A stretch of DNA of 64,000 nt, from the NCBI RefSeq assembly GCF_002927635.1, contig NZ_PRDS01000002.1, positions 62,001-126,000 of the forward strand, in the 5' to 3' direction. The stretch comes from Albidovulum inexpectatum (lineage in GTDB: Bacteria; Pseudomonadota; Alphaproteobacteria; Rhodobacterales; Rhodobacteraceae). Numbering within the stretch: position 1 is the stretch's first letter; each line of letters begins with the position of its first letter. The position numbers were made by a program, and so were the translations under genes. Positions 20,783 through 28,647 of the stretch are shown here, piece by piece. The notes beneath the pieces were generated by a model. It was not told the origin of the DNA, made no database searches, and saw only the letters and a program-made list of their open reading frames with translations.

Positions 20783-21337
20783 ATGGCCGTTTCTACGCCA
20801 ATTTGTGACTTTGGATGGAAGGCTGTCGATTTCGAGCTTCCCGGGACGGATGGCCGCATGTGGAGATTGGCGGACATTCGCGGCCCCAAGGGCACGTTGA
20901 TCATGTTCATCTGCAACCATTGCCCCTATGTGCAGGCGGTCATGGGCCGCATCCTGCGGGACGCACGGGAATTGCAGGAACTGGGGATCGGCGTCGCGGC
21001 GATTTCGTCAAACGATGCGACCACCTATCCGCAGGACAGTTTCGAGGAGATGAAGAAGGAAGCCGAACGGCATGGCTTCACCTTCCCCTATCTTTACGAC
21101 GAAAGCCAGGACGTTGCCCGCGCCTATGGGGCTGTTTGTACGCCTGATTTCTTTGGCTTCAACGCCGATCTGGAGCTGCAATATCGTGGGCGGCTCGATG
21201 CGTCCGGACGCCAACCGGCGGGCCCGGATGTGCGCCGCGAATTGTTCGAGGCGATGAAGCAGATTGCCGAAACCGGCAAGGGGCCGCAGGATCAGATTCC
21301 GTCGATGGGCTGCTCGATCAAGTGGAAGCAGGGGTAA
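20783..21337 (+). CDS. Thioredoxin-like (AhpC/TSA-type) redox protein
   Basis: 184 residues preceded by a strong GGAGG site. The redox-type motif Cys-Asn-His-Cys-Pro (MFICNHCPYVQAVMGRI) lies in the first third, with a peroxiredoxin-like core following (SSNDATTYPQDSFEEM, FPYLYDESQDVARAYGA). There is no signal peptide, so it is cytoplasmic. The CNHC active site is characteristic of a family annotated simply as thioredoxin family protein; the partner is unknown. It is 14 bp downstream of rpe and convergent with the FAD oxidoreductase. Confidence 0.88.
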   Translation: MAVSTPICDFGWKAVDFELPGTDGRMWRLADIRGPKGTLIMFICNHCPYVQAVMGRILRDARELQELGIGVAAISSNDATTYPQDSFEEMKKEAERHGFTFPYLYDESQDVARAYGAVCTPDFFGFNADLELQYRGRLDASGRQPAGPDVRRELFEAMKQIAETGKGPQDQIPSMGCSIKWKQG

Positions 21338-21362
21338 TCCCCCTGCCCCCTATGGTCGCAGT

Positions 21363-22541
21363 TCAGACGATTGCCTTTTCGGCAAAGGGCGTGTTCGACA
21401 AAATGCGCTCGGGACTCAGGGGGGACAGATCGATGCTTTGATAGGCGCCCGTCGTGATCAGCTCGGCCAACGCGCGTCCGACTGCGGGAGCCTGCTGCAA
21501 GCCATGGCCCGAATAGCCCGTGGCGAGATAGAAGTTCCTCAGGTCCGGCCATCGACCCACGATCGCGTTCTGGTCCAGCCGGTTATAATCGTAATGCCCG
21601 GCCCATGCGCGTTTTACCTTGACCGCATCGAAACGCTCGGACCGCTGATACAATCTGGGCCACAGAAGGGTCTCGAACAAATGAAGGTCGGGGTCCCAGT
21701 CATCAGGCGCGCAGGGGCCGTCATCCTCGGGCACGATCGCCGCGATCCAGTGGTCGCCCTCGGGGCGCAGATAAAAGCCCAGATGATCCACGATCAACGG
21801 CGCGTCGGGATAGCGCGCCCTGGGAGCATCAATCACGAAAACCGTCCGCTTGCGGTGTTCGACAGGAATGCTGACGCCCGCGCTTGCGCAAAGCGCGGGC
21901 GAACCTGTCCCTGCCGCGCAAATTACCGTGCCGCACGCGATCTGTCCGGAAGAATTCGTGGTGACGGCGATGATCCGGTCGCCCTTTCGCACGAATCCAG
22001 TCGCCTGATCCTGCAAGAACGCGACGCCCAAAGCCCGTGCTGCCCGGCGCAGCCCCCAGAGCAGACCCATATTGTCGAACCATCCTTCGTCCCGTGCGCC
22101 ATGGCTGCCCGCGGTGACGTCTTCAAGGTTCATCCACGGATATCGTTCGGCAAGTTCAACGCGAGAGAGAACGCGCGTATCTGCCCCCTGCCCGTTCTGT
22201 ACCGCCGCCAAGTCGCGCATGGCGCGCGCCATGTGATCGCTGCCCGCCAGGAAAAGATAGCCGTTTTCACGAAAGCCAAGGTCAGAGACCCCGGATTCCA
22301 CCCCGACATGGTTCGCGAAGTTGCGAATGAAATCGACGCCGAAGCGAGAAATCTGGACATTGACCGGATTGGAAAACTGGCTGCGGATCGACGCAACGGA
22401 CAGCGCCGTGGCCGCGCGCGCGAAGGAATGATCACGGTCGATGACCAGGATGTCGAGCTTCGGACAAAGCCGCTTGAGCCACCAGGCTGCCGAAGCGCCG
22501 CTGGCAGCCCCGCCGACAATGACGATGTCCCAGTTCTTCAT
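21363..22541 (-). CDS. FAD-dependent oxidoreductase (D-amino-acid oxidase-like)
   Basis: 392 residues from the ATG at 22541, giving an immediate FAD-binding fold (DIVIVGGAASGASAAWWL). The DAO-family C-terminal segment LATGYSGHGLQQAPAVGRAL is visible. Members oxidise glycine, sarcosine, dimethylglycine or other amines; the substrate is not evident. It is divergent from the LuxR-type regulator gene 213 bp away. Confidence 0.87.
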   Translation of the reverse strand: MKNWDIVIVGGAASGASAAWWLKRLCPKLDILVIDRDHSFARAATALSVASIRSQFSNPVNVQISRFGVDFIRNFANHVGVESGVSDLGFRENGYLFLAGSDHMARAMRDLAAVQNGQGADTRVLSRVELAERYPWMNLEDVTAGSHGARDEGWFDNMGLLWGLRRAARALGVAFLQDQATGFVRKGDRIIAVTTNSSGQIACGTVICAAGTGSPALCASAGVSIPVEHRKRTVFVIDAPRARYPDAPLIVDHLGFYLRPEGDHWIAAIVPEDDGPCAPDDWDPDLHLFETLLWPRLYQRSERFDAVKVKRAWAGHYDYNRLDQNAIVGRWPDLRNFYLATGYSGHGLQQAPAVGRALAELITTGAYQSIDLSPLSPERILSNTPFAEKAIV

Positions 22542-22754
22542 GGCCGGCCTGCCCCCTGTTGCCGTTTCGAATTGATAGCAACCCTGACGCGAAATGTAAG
22601 TGCGGGCTCGACACAGGGGCGTAGACATGGCATTTCGTAATTGGGGATTGATTTATGTTTATATCCGGCCATCAGGCCCATCGCTGATCCTCGATCGGCT
22701 AGATGCGGCAGGGTCTGGTGACGCGCGGGAATGGTGGATTTCCAGGCGAAGGAC

Positions 22755-23522
22755 ATGGCGGAGCATACGGATCTTGTTGGCCACCTCGAGGCAGTGTTCG
22801 AAGCGGACTCGATAGAAGAGATCTGGGGGCTTCATGTCCGCAAGATGGCCGAATATGGCTTTGATCGGCTGCTCTACGGCTTTACCAAGTTCCGGACGGC
22901 GAACTCCTTCGGCAGTGAAGACGACCTGCTGATGCTGTCGAACCATGATCCGACATATATCGACGAATTCGTGCGCAGCGGGCTGTATCTGCATGCGCCG
23001 ATGGTCCGTTGGGCTGTCGAGAATGTCGGGCCGGGCTCATGGCGGATGATCCACGAGATCGTGAAGTCCGGGATGATGACGTCCACCGAACAGAAGATCC
23101 TGGAGCTGAACCAGCGTTACGGGGTCGTCGCTGGCTACTCCATCAGCTTCAGGGATCTGTCGTTGCGCGCAAAGGGCGCAATCGGGCTGTGCGCCCGCCC
23201 CGGCATGACGCAAGAGGATGTCGAGGTGGTCTGGGCCCGGCACGGCCGTGAGATCACGATCATCAACGACGTGACCCATCTGCGAATCGCCTCGATGCCG
23301 TTTGCTTCATCGCGCCGGGCACTCACGCCACGTCAGCGCGAGGTTCTGGAATGGGTTGCCGATGGCAAGACGATGCAGGACATCGCCCAGATAATGGGGC
23401 TGACCCCTGCAACCGTGGAAAAGCATCTGCGCCTGGCGCGGGAAGCCCTGGATGTCGAGACAACCGCACAGGCGGTGCTGAAGGCATCCTTCCAGAACCA
23501 GATTTTCATCATTCCGCACTGA
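22755..23522 (+). CDS. LuxR-family regulator with autoinducer-binding domain
   Basis: 255 residues from the ATG at 22755; an in-frame ATG at 22731 would add eight residues. The N-terminal half resembles an autoinducer-binding domain (YGFDRLLYGFTKFRTANSF, VRSGLYLHAPMVRWA). The C-terminal HTH is well conserved (LTPRQREVLEWVADGKTMQD, then IMGLTPATVEKHLRLAREAL). No luxI synthase is in the window, so it is a solo in this context. Two palindromes follow its stop (23644-23659 and 23664-23678) and could be its sites or part of an RNA. Confidence 0.9.
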   Translation: MAEHTDLVGHLEAVFEADSIEEIWGLHVRKMAEYGFDRLLYGFTKFRTANSFGSEDDLLMLSNHDPTYIDEFVRSGLYLHAPMVRWAVENVGPGSWRMIHEIVKSGMMTSTEQKILELNQRYGVVAGYSISFRDLSLRAKGAIGLCARPGMTQEDVEVVWARHGREITIINDVTHLRIASMPFASSRRALTPRQREVLEWVADGKTMQDIAQIMGLTPATVEKHLRLAREALDVETTAQAVLKASFQNQIFIIPH

Positions 23523-23604
23523 ACCGCCACGACAGGCGATTCGAGACCGGTTTGAGCGCCAATTGCGAAATCCCCAACCGATTTAGGCCTTATTGTTTAC
23601 GAAA

Positions 23605-23634
23605 ATGGCATCAATCCCTGTCGAGACCTATACT
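23605..23634 (+). promoter_or_regulatory. Candidate promoter of the structured RNA
   Basis: A -10-like TATACT (23629-23634) lies 18 bases after a -35-like ATGGCA (23605-23610, four of six consensus bases). It points toward the structured stretch at 23641-23914. The -10 is good and the -35 is weak. Confidence 0.35.
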
Positions 23635-23640
23635 TTTCGT

Positions 23641-23914
23641 CAGGTCAGGAAATCCTGACTTCCTTTACGTTACGTAAATAAGCAATACTGTAATCGTTCC
23701 GTGAGTGGTGGCATTAGCCAGGAACACCCCTCCTCGACCAACCCGCGATTTCGGGGGGACGGGAGGGCCGGGAAACCGGACGCTGGGACAGTCGGTTGTA
23801 TTTTTCCAACCGACTGGCTTGGCAGAAAACGCGCCCTGTCCTCATCCCCAACAGGTGCTGGCGCGATTTCAGGCGGTGCAGTTTCAAACGAACTGCACCG
23901 CCTTCTTTGTTCTT
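23641..23914 (+). ncRNA. Candidate structured non-coding RNA
   Basis: The 451-bp gap between luxR (stop 23522) and tsf (convergent, end 23974) contains no convincing gene but a dense run of hairpins. In order they are GTCAGGA-AA-TCCTGAC (23644-23659), TTTACG-TTA-CGTAAA (23664-23678), CCCTCC/GGAGGG (23728-23733 with 23762-23767) enclosing CCCG/CGGG, CCGG-GAAA-CCGG (23768-23779, a GNRA loop), a 10-bp stem at 23789-23816, a GCGCC/GGCGC stem at 23831-23864, and a 13-bp terminator at 23871-23903. It may be an independent sRNA or a 3' UTR of luxR. No match to 6S, tmRNA, SRP or RNase P RNA was recognised. Confidence 0.5.
23871..23914 (+). terminator. Strong intrinsic terminator (+ strand)
   Basis: AGGCGGTGCAGTT (23871-23883), seven-base loop, AACTGCACCGCCT (23891-23903): a perfect 13-bp stem followed by a T-rich tract (TTCTTTGTTCTT). 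It faces rightward, so it ends a plus-strand transcript: either the candidate RNA or the luxR mRNA. Confidence 0.8.
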
Positions 23915-23950
23915 CCAAAAGAAAGACCGGGTCAGCAAATGACCCGGTCT
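23911..23950 (-). terminator. Intrinsic terminator of the rpsB-tsf transcript
   Basis: AGACCGGGTCA (23924-23934) and TGACCCGGTCT (23940-23950) form a perfect 11-bp stem with a five-base loop. Read on the minus strand it is followed by TTCTTTT. It lies 24 bp after the tsf stop, back to back with the plus-strand terminator at 23871. Confidence 0.85.
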
Positions 23951-23973
23951 GCCGTTGTCGATTTCAACCCGCC

Positions 23974-24882
23974 TCAGGCGCCCAGGGTCTTGGCGACCTC
24001 GGCGGCGAAGTCCTCTTCCTTCTTCTCGATGCCTTCGCCGACCATCATGCGGACATATCCGGTGATCTCGACGCCGGCTTCCTTCGCGGCCTGCTCGACG
24101 GTGACGTCCGGGTTCACCACGAATTGCTGACCCAGCAGCGTGTTTTCCGCGATGAACTTTCGCATCCGGCCGGGGATGATGTTGTTGTGGATCACCGCAT
24201 CCGGCTTGGGCTTGGCCGCATTGGCGTTTTCTTCCAGCGCTTTCTGGGTCTGAACGGTGCGCTCACGCTCCAGCAGCTCGGGGTCCAGATCCGCCTCGGA
24301 CAAGGCAAGCGGAGCGGTTGCCGCGATGTGCATGGCGATCTGCTTGCCGATAGAGTCGGCCTTGTCCTTGTCGCCTTTCAGCGCGACCAGAACGCCGATC
24401 TTGCCGATTCCGTCGGCAACGGCATTGTGGACATAGGAAATGATGGTTTCGCCTTCCAGCTGGGCGACACGGCGCAGGGTCATGTTCTCGCCGATGCGCG
24501 CGATCGCATCGGTCAGGATCTCGGCCACCGTCTTGCCGCCAAGCGGGGCGGTCTTGAGGGAGTCAACCGATTCGCCATGGTCCAGTGCCACATCGGTGAT
24601 GTCGCGAACCATCTGCTGGAAGTCCGCGTTCTTGGCGACGAAGTCGGTTTCCGAGTTGATCTCGATCGCGACGCCGCGACCATCGCGAACGGCAACGCCG
24701 ACCAGGCCTTCGGCCGCGACGCGGTCGGCCTTCTTGGCAGCCTTGGCAAGCCCCTTGGTACGCAGCCAGTCGATGGCGGCTTCCATGTCGCCATTGGTTT
24801 CGGTCAGCGCCTTCTTGGCGTCCATCATGCCTGCGCCGGTCTTTTCGCGCAGTTCTTTCACCATTTGTGCGGTGATGGCCAT
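23974..24882 (-). CDS. tsf: Translation elongation factor Ts
   Basis: Nucleotide exchange factor that reloads EF-Tu with GTP. 302 residues with a GGAGAG ribosome site. The N-terminal UBA-like domain ([19 protein letters not shown]) and the EF-Tu contact region with [10 protein letters not shown] are intact, followed by the two core subdomains. It is the second gene of the classical rpsB-tsf operon, separated from rpsB by 113 bp that hold two hairpins. Confidence 0.98.
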   Translation of the reverse strand: MAITAQMVKELREKTGAGMMDAKKALTETNGDMEAAIDWLRTKGLAKAAKKADRVAAEGLVGVAVRDGRGVAIEINSETDFVAKNADFQQMVRDITDVALDHGESVDSLKTAPLGGKTVAEILTDAIARIGENMTLRRVAQLEGETIISYVHNAVADGIGKIGVLVALKGDKDKADSIGKQIAMHIAATAPLALSEADLDPELLERERTVQTQKALEENANAAKPKPDAVIHNNIIPGRMRKFIAENTLLGQQFVVNPDVTVEQAAKEAGVEITGYVRMMVGEGIEKKEEDFAAEVAKTLGA

Positions 24883-24915
24883 GTCTGGCTCTCCTTCGAA
24901 GATTTCAACGGATCA

Positions 24916-24985
24916 GGCGGGGTCCTGCCCCGCCCGAAGACAATTCTGTAACGCAAGCGGCCGGCAGCCGATCTGCGGGCTGCCG
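24916..24985 (-). promoter_or_regulatory. Two hairpins in the rpsB-tsf spacer
   Basis: CGGCAGCC/GGCTGCCG (24962-24969 with 24978-24985) and GGCGGGG/CCCCGCC (24916-24922 with 24928-24934) form two GC-rich stems between rpsB and tsf. Neither has a U-tract on the minus strand. They could be a partial terminator, mRNA processing site or stabiliser that sets the rpsB:tsf ratio. Confidence 0.45.
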
Positions 24986-24995
24986 ACCCTGACGG

Positions 24996-25766
24996 TCAGG
25001 CCTGAGCGGCTTCTTCGTTGGCGGCTTCCTCGGCCGGCGCTTCTTCCAGGGCGCCAAGGTCGATGCCCGCAGCACCCAGCTGCGCCTGCATGCCGTCCAG
25101 CGCGGCCCGCGCCACGAGGTCGCAATACAACTGGATCGCGCGCGACGCGTCGTCGTTGCCGGGGATCACATAGTCGATACCCTCAGGCGAGCAGTTCGTG
25201 TCAACCACGGCAACAACCGGAATGCCCAGCTTGTTGGCTTCGGCCACGGCCAGGTCTTCCTTGTTCACGTCGATGACGAACAGCAAGTCCGGCAGACCGC
25301 CCATGTCGCGGATGCCGCCAAGGCTGGCCTGCAGCTTGGCCTGCTCACGCTCCATCTGAAGACGTTCTTTCTTGGTCAGGCCTTCGGCGCCGCCGGCCAG
25401 GATCTCGTCGATCTGCTTCAGGCGGCCGATCGATTGCGAAACGGTCTTCCAGTTGGTCAGCGTGCCGCCCAGCCAGCGATGGTTCATGTAATACTGGGCG
25501 CATTTCTCGGCAGCCTCGGCGATGGGCTTTTGCGCCTGGCGCTTGGTGCCGACGAACAGCACGCGGCCGCCCTTGGCCACGACGTCACGAACCGCCTGCA
25601 GCGCGGCGTCCAGCATGGGAACCGTCTGCGTCAGGTCGATGATGTGGATACCGTTGCGTTCCCCATAGATGTACGGGGCCATGCGCGGGTTCCAGCGCTG
25701 GGTCTGGTGGCCATAGTGAACGCCAGCTTCCAGAAGCTGACGCAGAGTGAATTCCGGGAGCGCCAT
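24996..25766 (-). CDS. rpsB: 30S ribosomal protein S2
   Basis: 256 residues. S2 signatures are clear: [19 protein letters not shown] near the start, [13 protein letters not shown], the [13 protein letters not shown] segment, and [13 protein letters not shown] with [19 protein letters not shown]. The acidic/Ala-rich C-terminal tail (about residues 235-256) is common in alphaproteobacterial S2. First gene of the rpsB-tsf operon with a promoter candidate about 120 bp upstream. Confidence 0.98.
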   Translation of the reverse strand: MALPEFTLRQLLEAGVHYGHQTQRWNPRMAPYIYGERNGIHIIDLTQTVPMLDAALQAVRDVVAKGGRVLFVGTKRQAQKPIAEAAEKCAQYYMNHRWLGGTLTNWKTVSQSIGRLKQIDEILAGGAEGLTKKERLQMEREQAKLQASLGGIRDMGGLPDLLFVIDVNKEDLAVAEANKLGIPVVAVVDTNCSPEGIDYVIPGNDDASRAIQLYCDLVARAALDGMQAQLGAAGIDLGALEEAPAEEAANEEAAQA

Positions 25767-25883
25767 ATGTCGTTTCCTTTCCGGTTTCTACCTTGGCGGA
25801 GCGTTTCAGGGACCCTGTCCCAACCGGCGGACCGCAGGGGATGTCTCACCCCTTGGCCCAGACTCCGCCTGTGAAGTGGCGCC

Positions 25884-25912
25884 GCTTTACGTCGGAACCG
25901 CCAAAAAGGCAA
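25884..25912 (-). promoter_or_regulatory. Candidate rpsB promoter
   Basis: On the minus strand TTGCCT (25912-25907) and TAAAGC (25889-25884) are separated by exactly 17 bases, a spacing and -35 form common for strong ribosomal promoters. It would give a 5' leader of about 110 nt before rpsB, long enough for S2 autoregulation. Confidence 0.45.
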
Positions 25913-25966
25913 GTCCCCTTGATCCGCCCTCTTGCGCGGCCGCCCGTTTATGGGCACAGGGGCGCA

Positions 25967-26860
25967 ATGACGAACAAACCCGACATTCTTTGCATAGGTT
26001 CTGTCCTGTGGGACATCATCGGGCGCACGCCGGCCCATATGGGCGCGGGCGCCGATGTGCCGGGACGGATCAGCCGCCTGCCCGGTGGTGTCGCGATGAA
26101 CATCGCGATGACCCTGGTTCGTTTCGGTCTGCGGCCTGCCCTGTTGACGGCCATCGGCCGCGATCCCGAAGGCGATGAGCTGATCCATGCCTGCGAGCGA
26201 ATGGGGATGGACACCGCTCATGTCTATCGCTCGGATGATCTGCCGACCGATCGCTACATGGCGATCGAGGGCGGAAATGGTCTTGTCGCGGCAATCGCCG
26301 ATGCGCATTCGCTGGAAGCCGCGGGTGACAAGATTCTGCGCCCTCTTGGCAATGGGGCACTGGGCGATCCGGCCAGACCATGGCGCGGACTGATCGCGCT
26401 TGACGGCAATCTGACTACGGCACTTCTGTCCGATATCGCGCGATCGCCGCTTTTCGCGATGGCCGACCTTCGTATCGCCCCCGCCTCGCCGGGCAAGGCA
26501 GAGAGGTTGCTGCCATTGCTGCCGCTGAAGAACGCGACGATCTATGTCAATCTGGAAGAGGCCGGAATTCTTTGTCACCGCCGGTTCGACACCGCCCCCG
26601 AGGCGGCCGAGGCGCTGGTCGCGGCCGGCGCCGCCCGGGTTCTGGTGACGAATGGCGGACGCACGACGGCCGAGGCCACCGCCGATGGCGTGATTGCGGC
26701 CGATCCCCGTCCCGTCCTTGTAACCCGCGTGACTGGTGCGGGGGATACCTTCATGGCCGCGCATATCGCGGCCGAGCATCGCGGCCGCAATCGTGAGCAG
26801 GCTTTGCGCGACGCGCTGGACGCGGCTGCGACCTACGTATCAGGAGACATCACCACATGA
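25967..26860 (+). CDS. psuK: PfkB-family carbohydrate kinase, probable pseudouridine kinase
   Basis: 297 residues from the ATG at 25967 after an AGGGG site. Ribokinase-fold motifs are visible: LCIGSVLWDIIGR at the start, SRLPGGVAMNIAMTLVRFG for the sugar site, and VTRVTGAGDTFMAAHIA with the catalytic Asp in GAGD. The next gene, overlapping by 4 bp, is the pseudouridine-5'-phosphate glycosidase. The pair would phosphorylate pseudouridine and split it into uracil and ribose 5-phosphate. The substrate call rests mainly on this neighbour. Confidence 0.88.
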   Translation: MTNKPDILCIGSVLWDIIGRTPAHMGAGADVPGRISRLPGGVAMNIAMTLVRFGLRPALLTAIGRDPEGDELIHACERMGMDTAHVYRSDDLPTDRYMAIEGGNGLVAAIADAHSLEAAGDKILRPLGNGALGDPARPWRGLIALDGNLTTALLSDIARSPLFAMADLRIAPASPGKAERLLPLLPLKNATIYVNLEEAGILCHRRFDTAPEAAEALVAAGAARVLVTNGGRTTAEATADGVIAADPRPVLVTRVTGAGDTFMAAHIAAEHRGRNREQALRDALDAAATYVSGDITT

Positions 26861-27810
26861 CCGACCTGCCCCTGACATTTTCGCCCGAGGTCGATCAGGC
26901 GATGCGCAATGGCGCGCCCGTCGTGGCGCTGGAATCCACCATCATCACCCATGGCATGCCCTGGCCGCAGAACATGGAAACCGCGCTGAAGGTCGAATCC
27001 GAGATCCGGTCTCACGGCGCGACGCCGGCGACCATCGCCGTGATGGGCGGTCGCATCCATATCGGCCTGACCGAATCCGAGCTGCAGACCCTGGCCCAGG
27101 CTCAGGGCGTGCGCAAACTGTCGCGCGCGGACCTTGCCGCCTGTCTGGCAAGCGGCGAGGTTGGCGCCACCACCGTTGCCGCGACGATGATCGCCGCGCA
27201 CCTGGCCGGGATCGAGGTCTTCGCGACCGGCGGCATCGGCGGTGTCCACCGTGGTGCCGAACACAGCTTCGACATCTCGGCCGACCTGCATGAGCTGGCG
27301 CGCACCCCGGTCAGCGTTGTCGCGGCAGGCGCCAAGGCAATACTGGACCTTCCGAAGACGCTGGAGGTCCTGGAAACCCTGGGCGTTCCGGTCATCGCAT
27401 TCGGTCAGGACGCGTTCCCGGCCTTCTGGTCGCGCAGCTCCGGGCTGAACGCACCCCTGCGCATGGATGACCCCGCCCGGATCGCGGCTGCGCATCGGAT
27501 GCGCAAGACGCTGGGCCTGGGCGGCGGCCAGCTGATCGCCAATCCGATCCCGCCCGAGGATGAAATCCCGCGCGAAGAAATCGTGCCGGTGATCGAAACC
27601 GCACTGACCGAAGCCGAGGCCGCCGGCATCTCGGCCAAGGATGTGACGCCGTTCCTGCTTGGGCGGATCTTCGATCTGACCGATGGTCGTTCACTGGACG
27701 CCAATATTGCCCTGGTCCTGAACAACGCGCGGCTGGGCGCGGCCATCGCGCGTTGTCTGGCGGACGGACAAGCCCGTCTGCCCATTGATGAAACCTGTCC
27801 GAATTCATAG
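26857..27810 (+). CDS. psuG: Pseudouridine-5'-phosphate glycosidase
   Basis: Reversibly cleaves the C-glycosidic bond of pseudouridine 5'-phosphate, giving uracil and ribose 5-phosphate. 317 residues. Signature segments are ALESTIITHGMPWPQN near residue 25, GATTVAATMIAAHLAGI, FATGGIGGVHRGAEHSFDIS, and the Asn-rich NPIPPEDEIP. Translationally coupled to psuK (ATGA). The pair lies immediately beside the divergent rpsB-tsf operon and may recycle pseudouridine from rRNA/tRNA turnover. Confidence 0.95.
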   Translation: MTDLPLTFSPEVDQAMRNGAPVVALESTIITHGMPWPQNMETALKVESEIRSHGATPATIAVMGGRIHIGLTESELQTLAQAQGVRKLSRADLAACLASGEVGATTVAATMIAAHLAGIEVFATGGIGGVHRGAEHSFDISADLHELARTPVSVVAAGAKAILDLPKTLEVLETLGVPVIAFGQDAFPAFWSRSSGLNAPLRMDDPARIAAAHRMRKTLGLGGGQLIANPIPPEDEIPREEIVPVIETALTEAEAAGISAKDVTPFLLGRIFDLTDGRSLDANIALVLNNARLGAAIARCLADGQARLPIDETCPNS

Positions 27811-27837
27811 ATTGCGTTCGGCATCGGGGAGGGCCGG

Positions 27838-28566
27838 ATGACGTCCAATCAGGACCACGACGAAAACAGCACGCCGCATCCCCTGCGTCGGCGGGGGCTT
27901 GTTGCGCGACTGCGGGCCAATTTCTTCACGGGTCTGGTCGTCGTTGCGCCGATCGGGCTGACCTTGTGGCTGATCTGGACCGTGACCGGCTGGATCGACA
28001 GCTGGGTGTTGCCGCTTATTCCGGCGCCCTACAAACCCGATCAGATCCTGCGAACACTTTTCGGCATCGATTACGCGGTCAACCTGCGCGGGCTTGGTGT
28101 GGTCGTCTTTCTGGCCTTCACCGTCTTCGTGGGCTGGATCGCAAAGGGGATCATGGGGCGGTCCCTGATTTCCCTTGGCGAAAGCATCGTGGATCGGATG
28201 CCGATCGTCCGGTCGATCTACAATGGCGTCAAGCAGGTCGCCGAAACCGTTCTTTCCCAGACCGAGGCCAAGTTCGACAAGGCCTGTCTGATCGAATACC
28301 CGCGCAAGGGGATCTGGGCGGTCGGCTTCGTCTCGACGCGGGCCAAGGGTGAAATCCTTGCCCGCCTGCCGGATGACGAGGTCATGACGGTCTTCCTTCC
28401 CACAACGCCCAACCCGACATCGGGATTTCTGCTTTACGTGCCAAAGCAGGACGTAATTTTCCTCGACATGTCAGTCGAGGATGCGGCCAAGCTGGTGATC
28501 TCGGCCGGGCTTGTCTATCCGAATGGCAAGCCCCGTTCCGCCCCGGCGGCCAGCGACGAGGCGTAA
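27838..28566 (+). CDS. DUF502 family inner-membrane protein
   Basis: 242 residues after a GGGGAGGG ribosome site. Two membrane helices are evident (ANFFTGLVVVAPIGLTLWLI and LRGLGVVVFLAFTVFVGWIA), then the conserved DUF502 core (ESIVDRMPIVRSIYNGVKQV, VFLPTTPNPTSGFLLYVPK, MSVEDAAKLVISAGLV). The family is widespread in bacteria and plants (the COV proteins) but its biochemical role is unknown. The next membrane gene starts about 80 bp downstream on the same strand. Confidence 0.9.
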   Translation: MTSNQDHDENSTPHPLRRRGLVARLRANFFTGLVVVAPIGLTLWLIWTVTGWIDSWVLPLIPAPYKPDQILRTLFGIDYAVNLRGLGVVVFLAFTVFVGWIAKGIMGRSLISLGESIVDRMPIVRSIYNGVKQVAETVLSQTEAKFDKACLIEYPRKGIWAVGFVSTRAKGEILARLPDDEVMTVFLPTTPNPTSGFLLYVPKQDVIFLDMSVEDAAKLVISAGLVYPNGKPRSAPAASDEA

Positions 28567-28647
28567 CTGCGCCCGTGGTTGCACATTGATTTCACAGATT
28601 TACCCGATTTGAGGTGCAGTCTGATCGCGTATTTTGCGGGGTGCAGC

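Noticed and set aside
22590-22637. CGAAATG and CATTTCG as an inverted repeat operator upstream of luxR
   Set aside because: The arms are 34 bases apart, only seven bases long and not symmetric around a promoter; likely chance.
23641-23914. Identity of the structured RNA as 6S, tmRNA, SRP RNA or RNase P RNA
   Set aside because: None of the conserved sequence blocks I know for those RNAs could be found, and the multi-hairpin layout differs from the single long hairpin of 6S RNA.
23701-24951. A plus-strand open frame beginning in the structured gap and running through tsf
   Set aside because: It starts from a GTG without a ribosome site and most of it is antisense to tsf; the upstream part is better explained as RNA structure.
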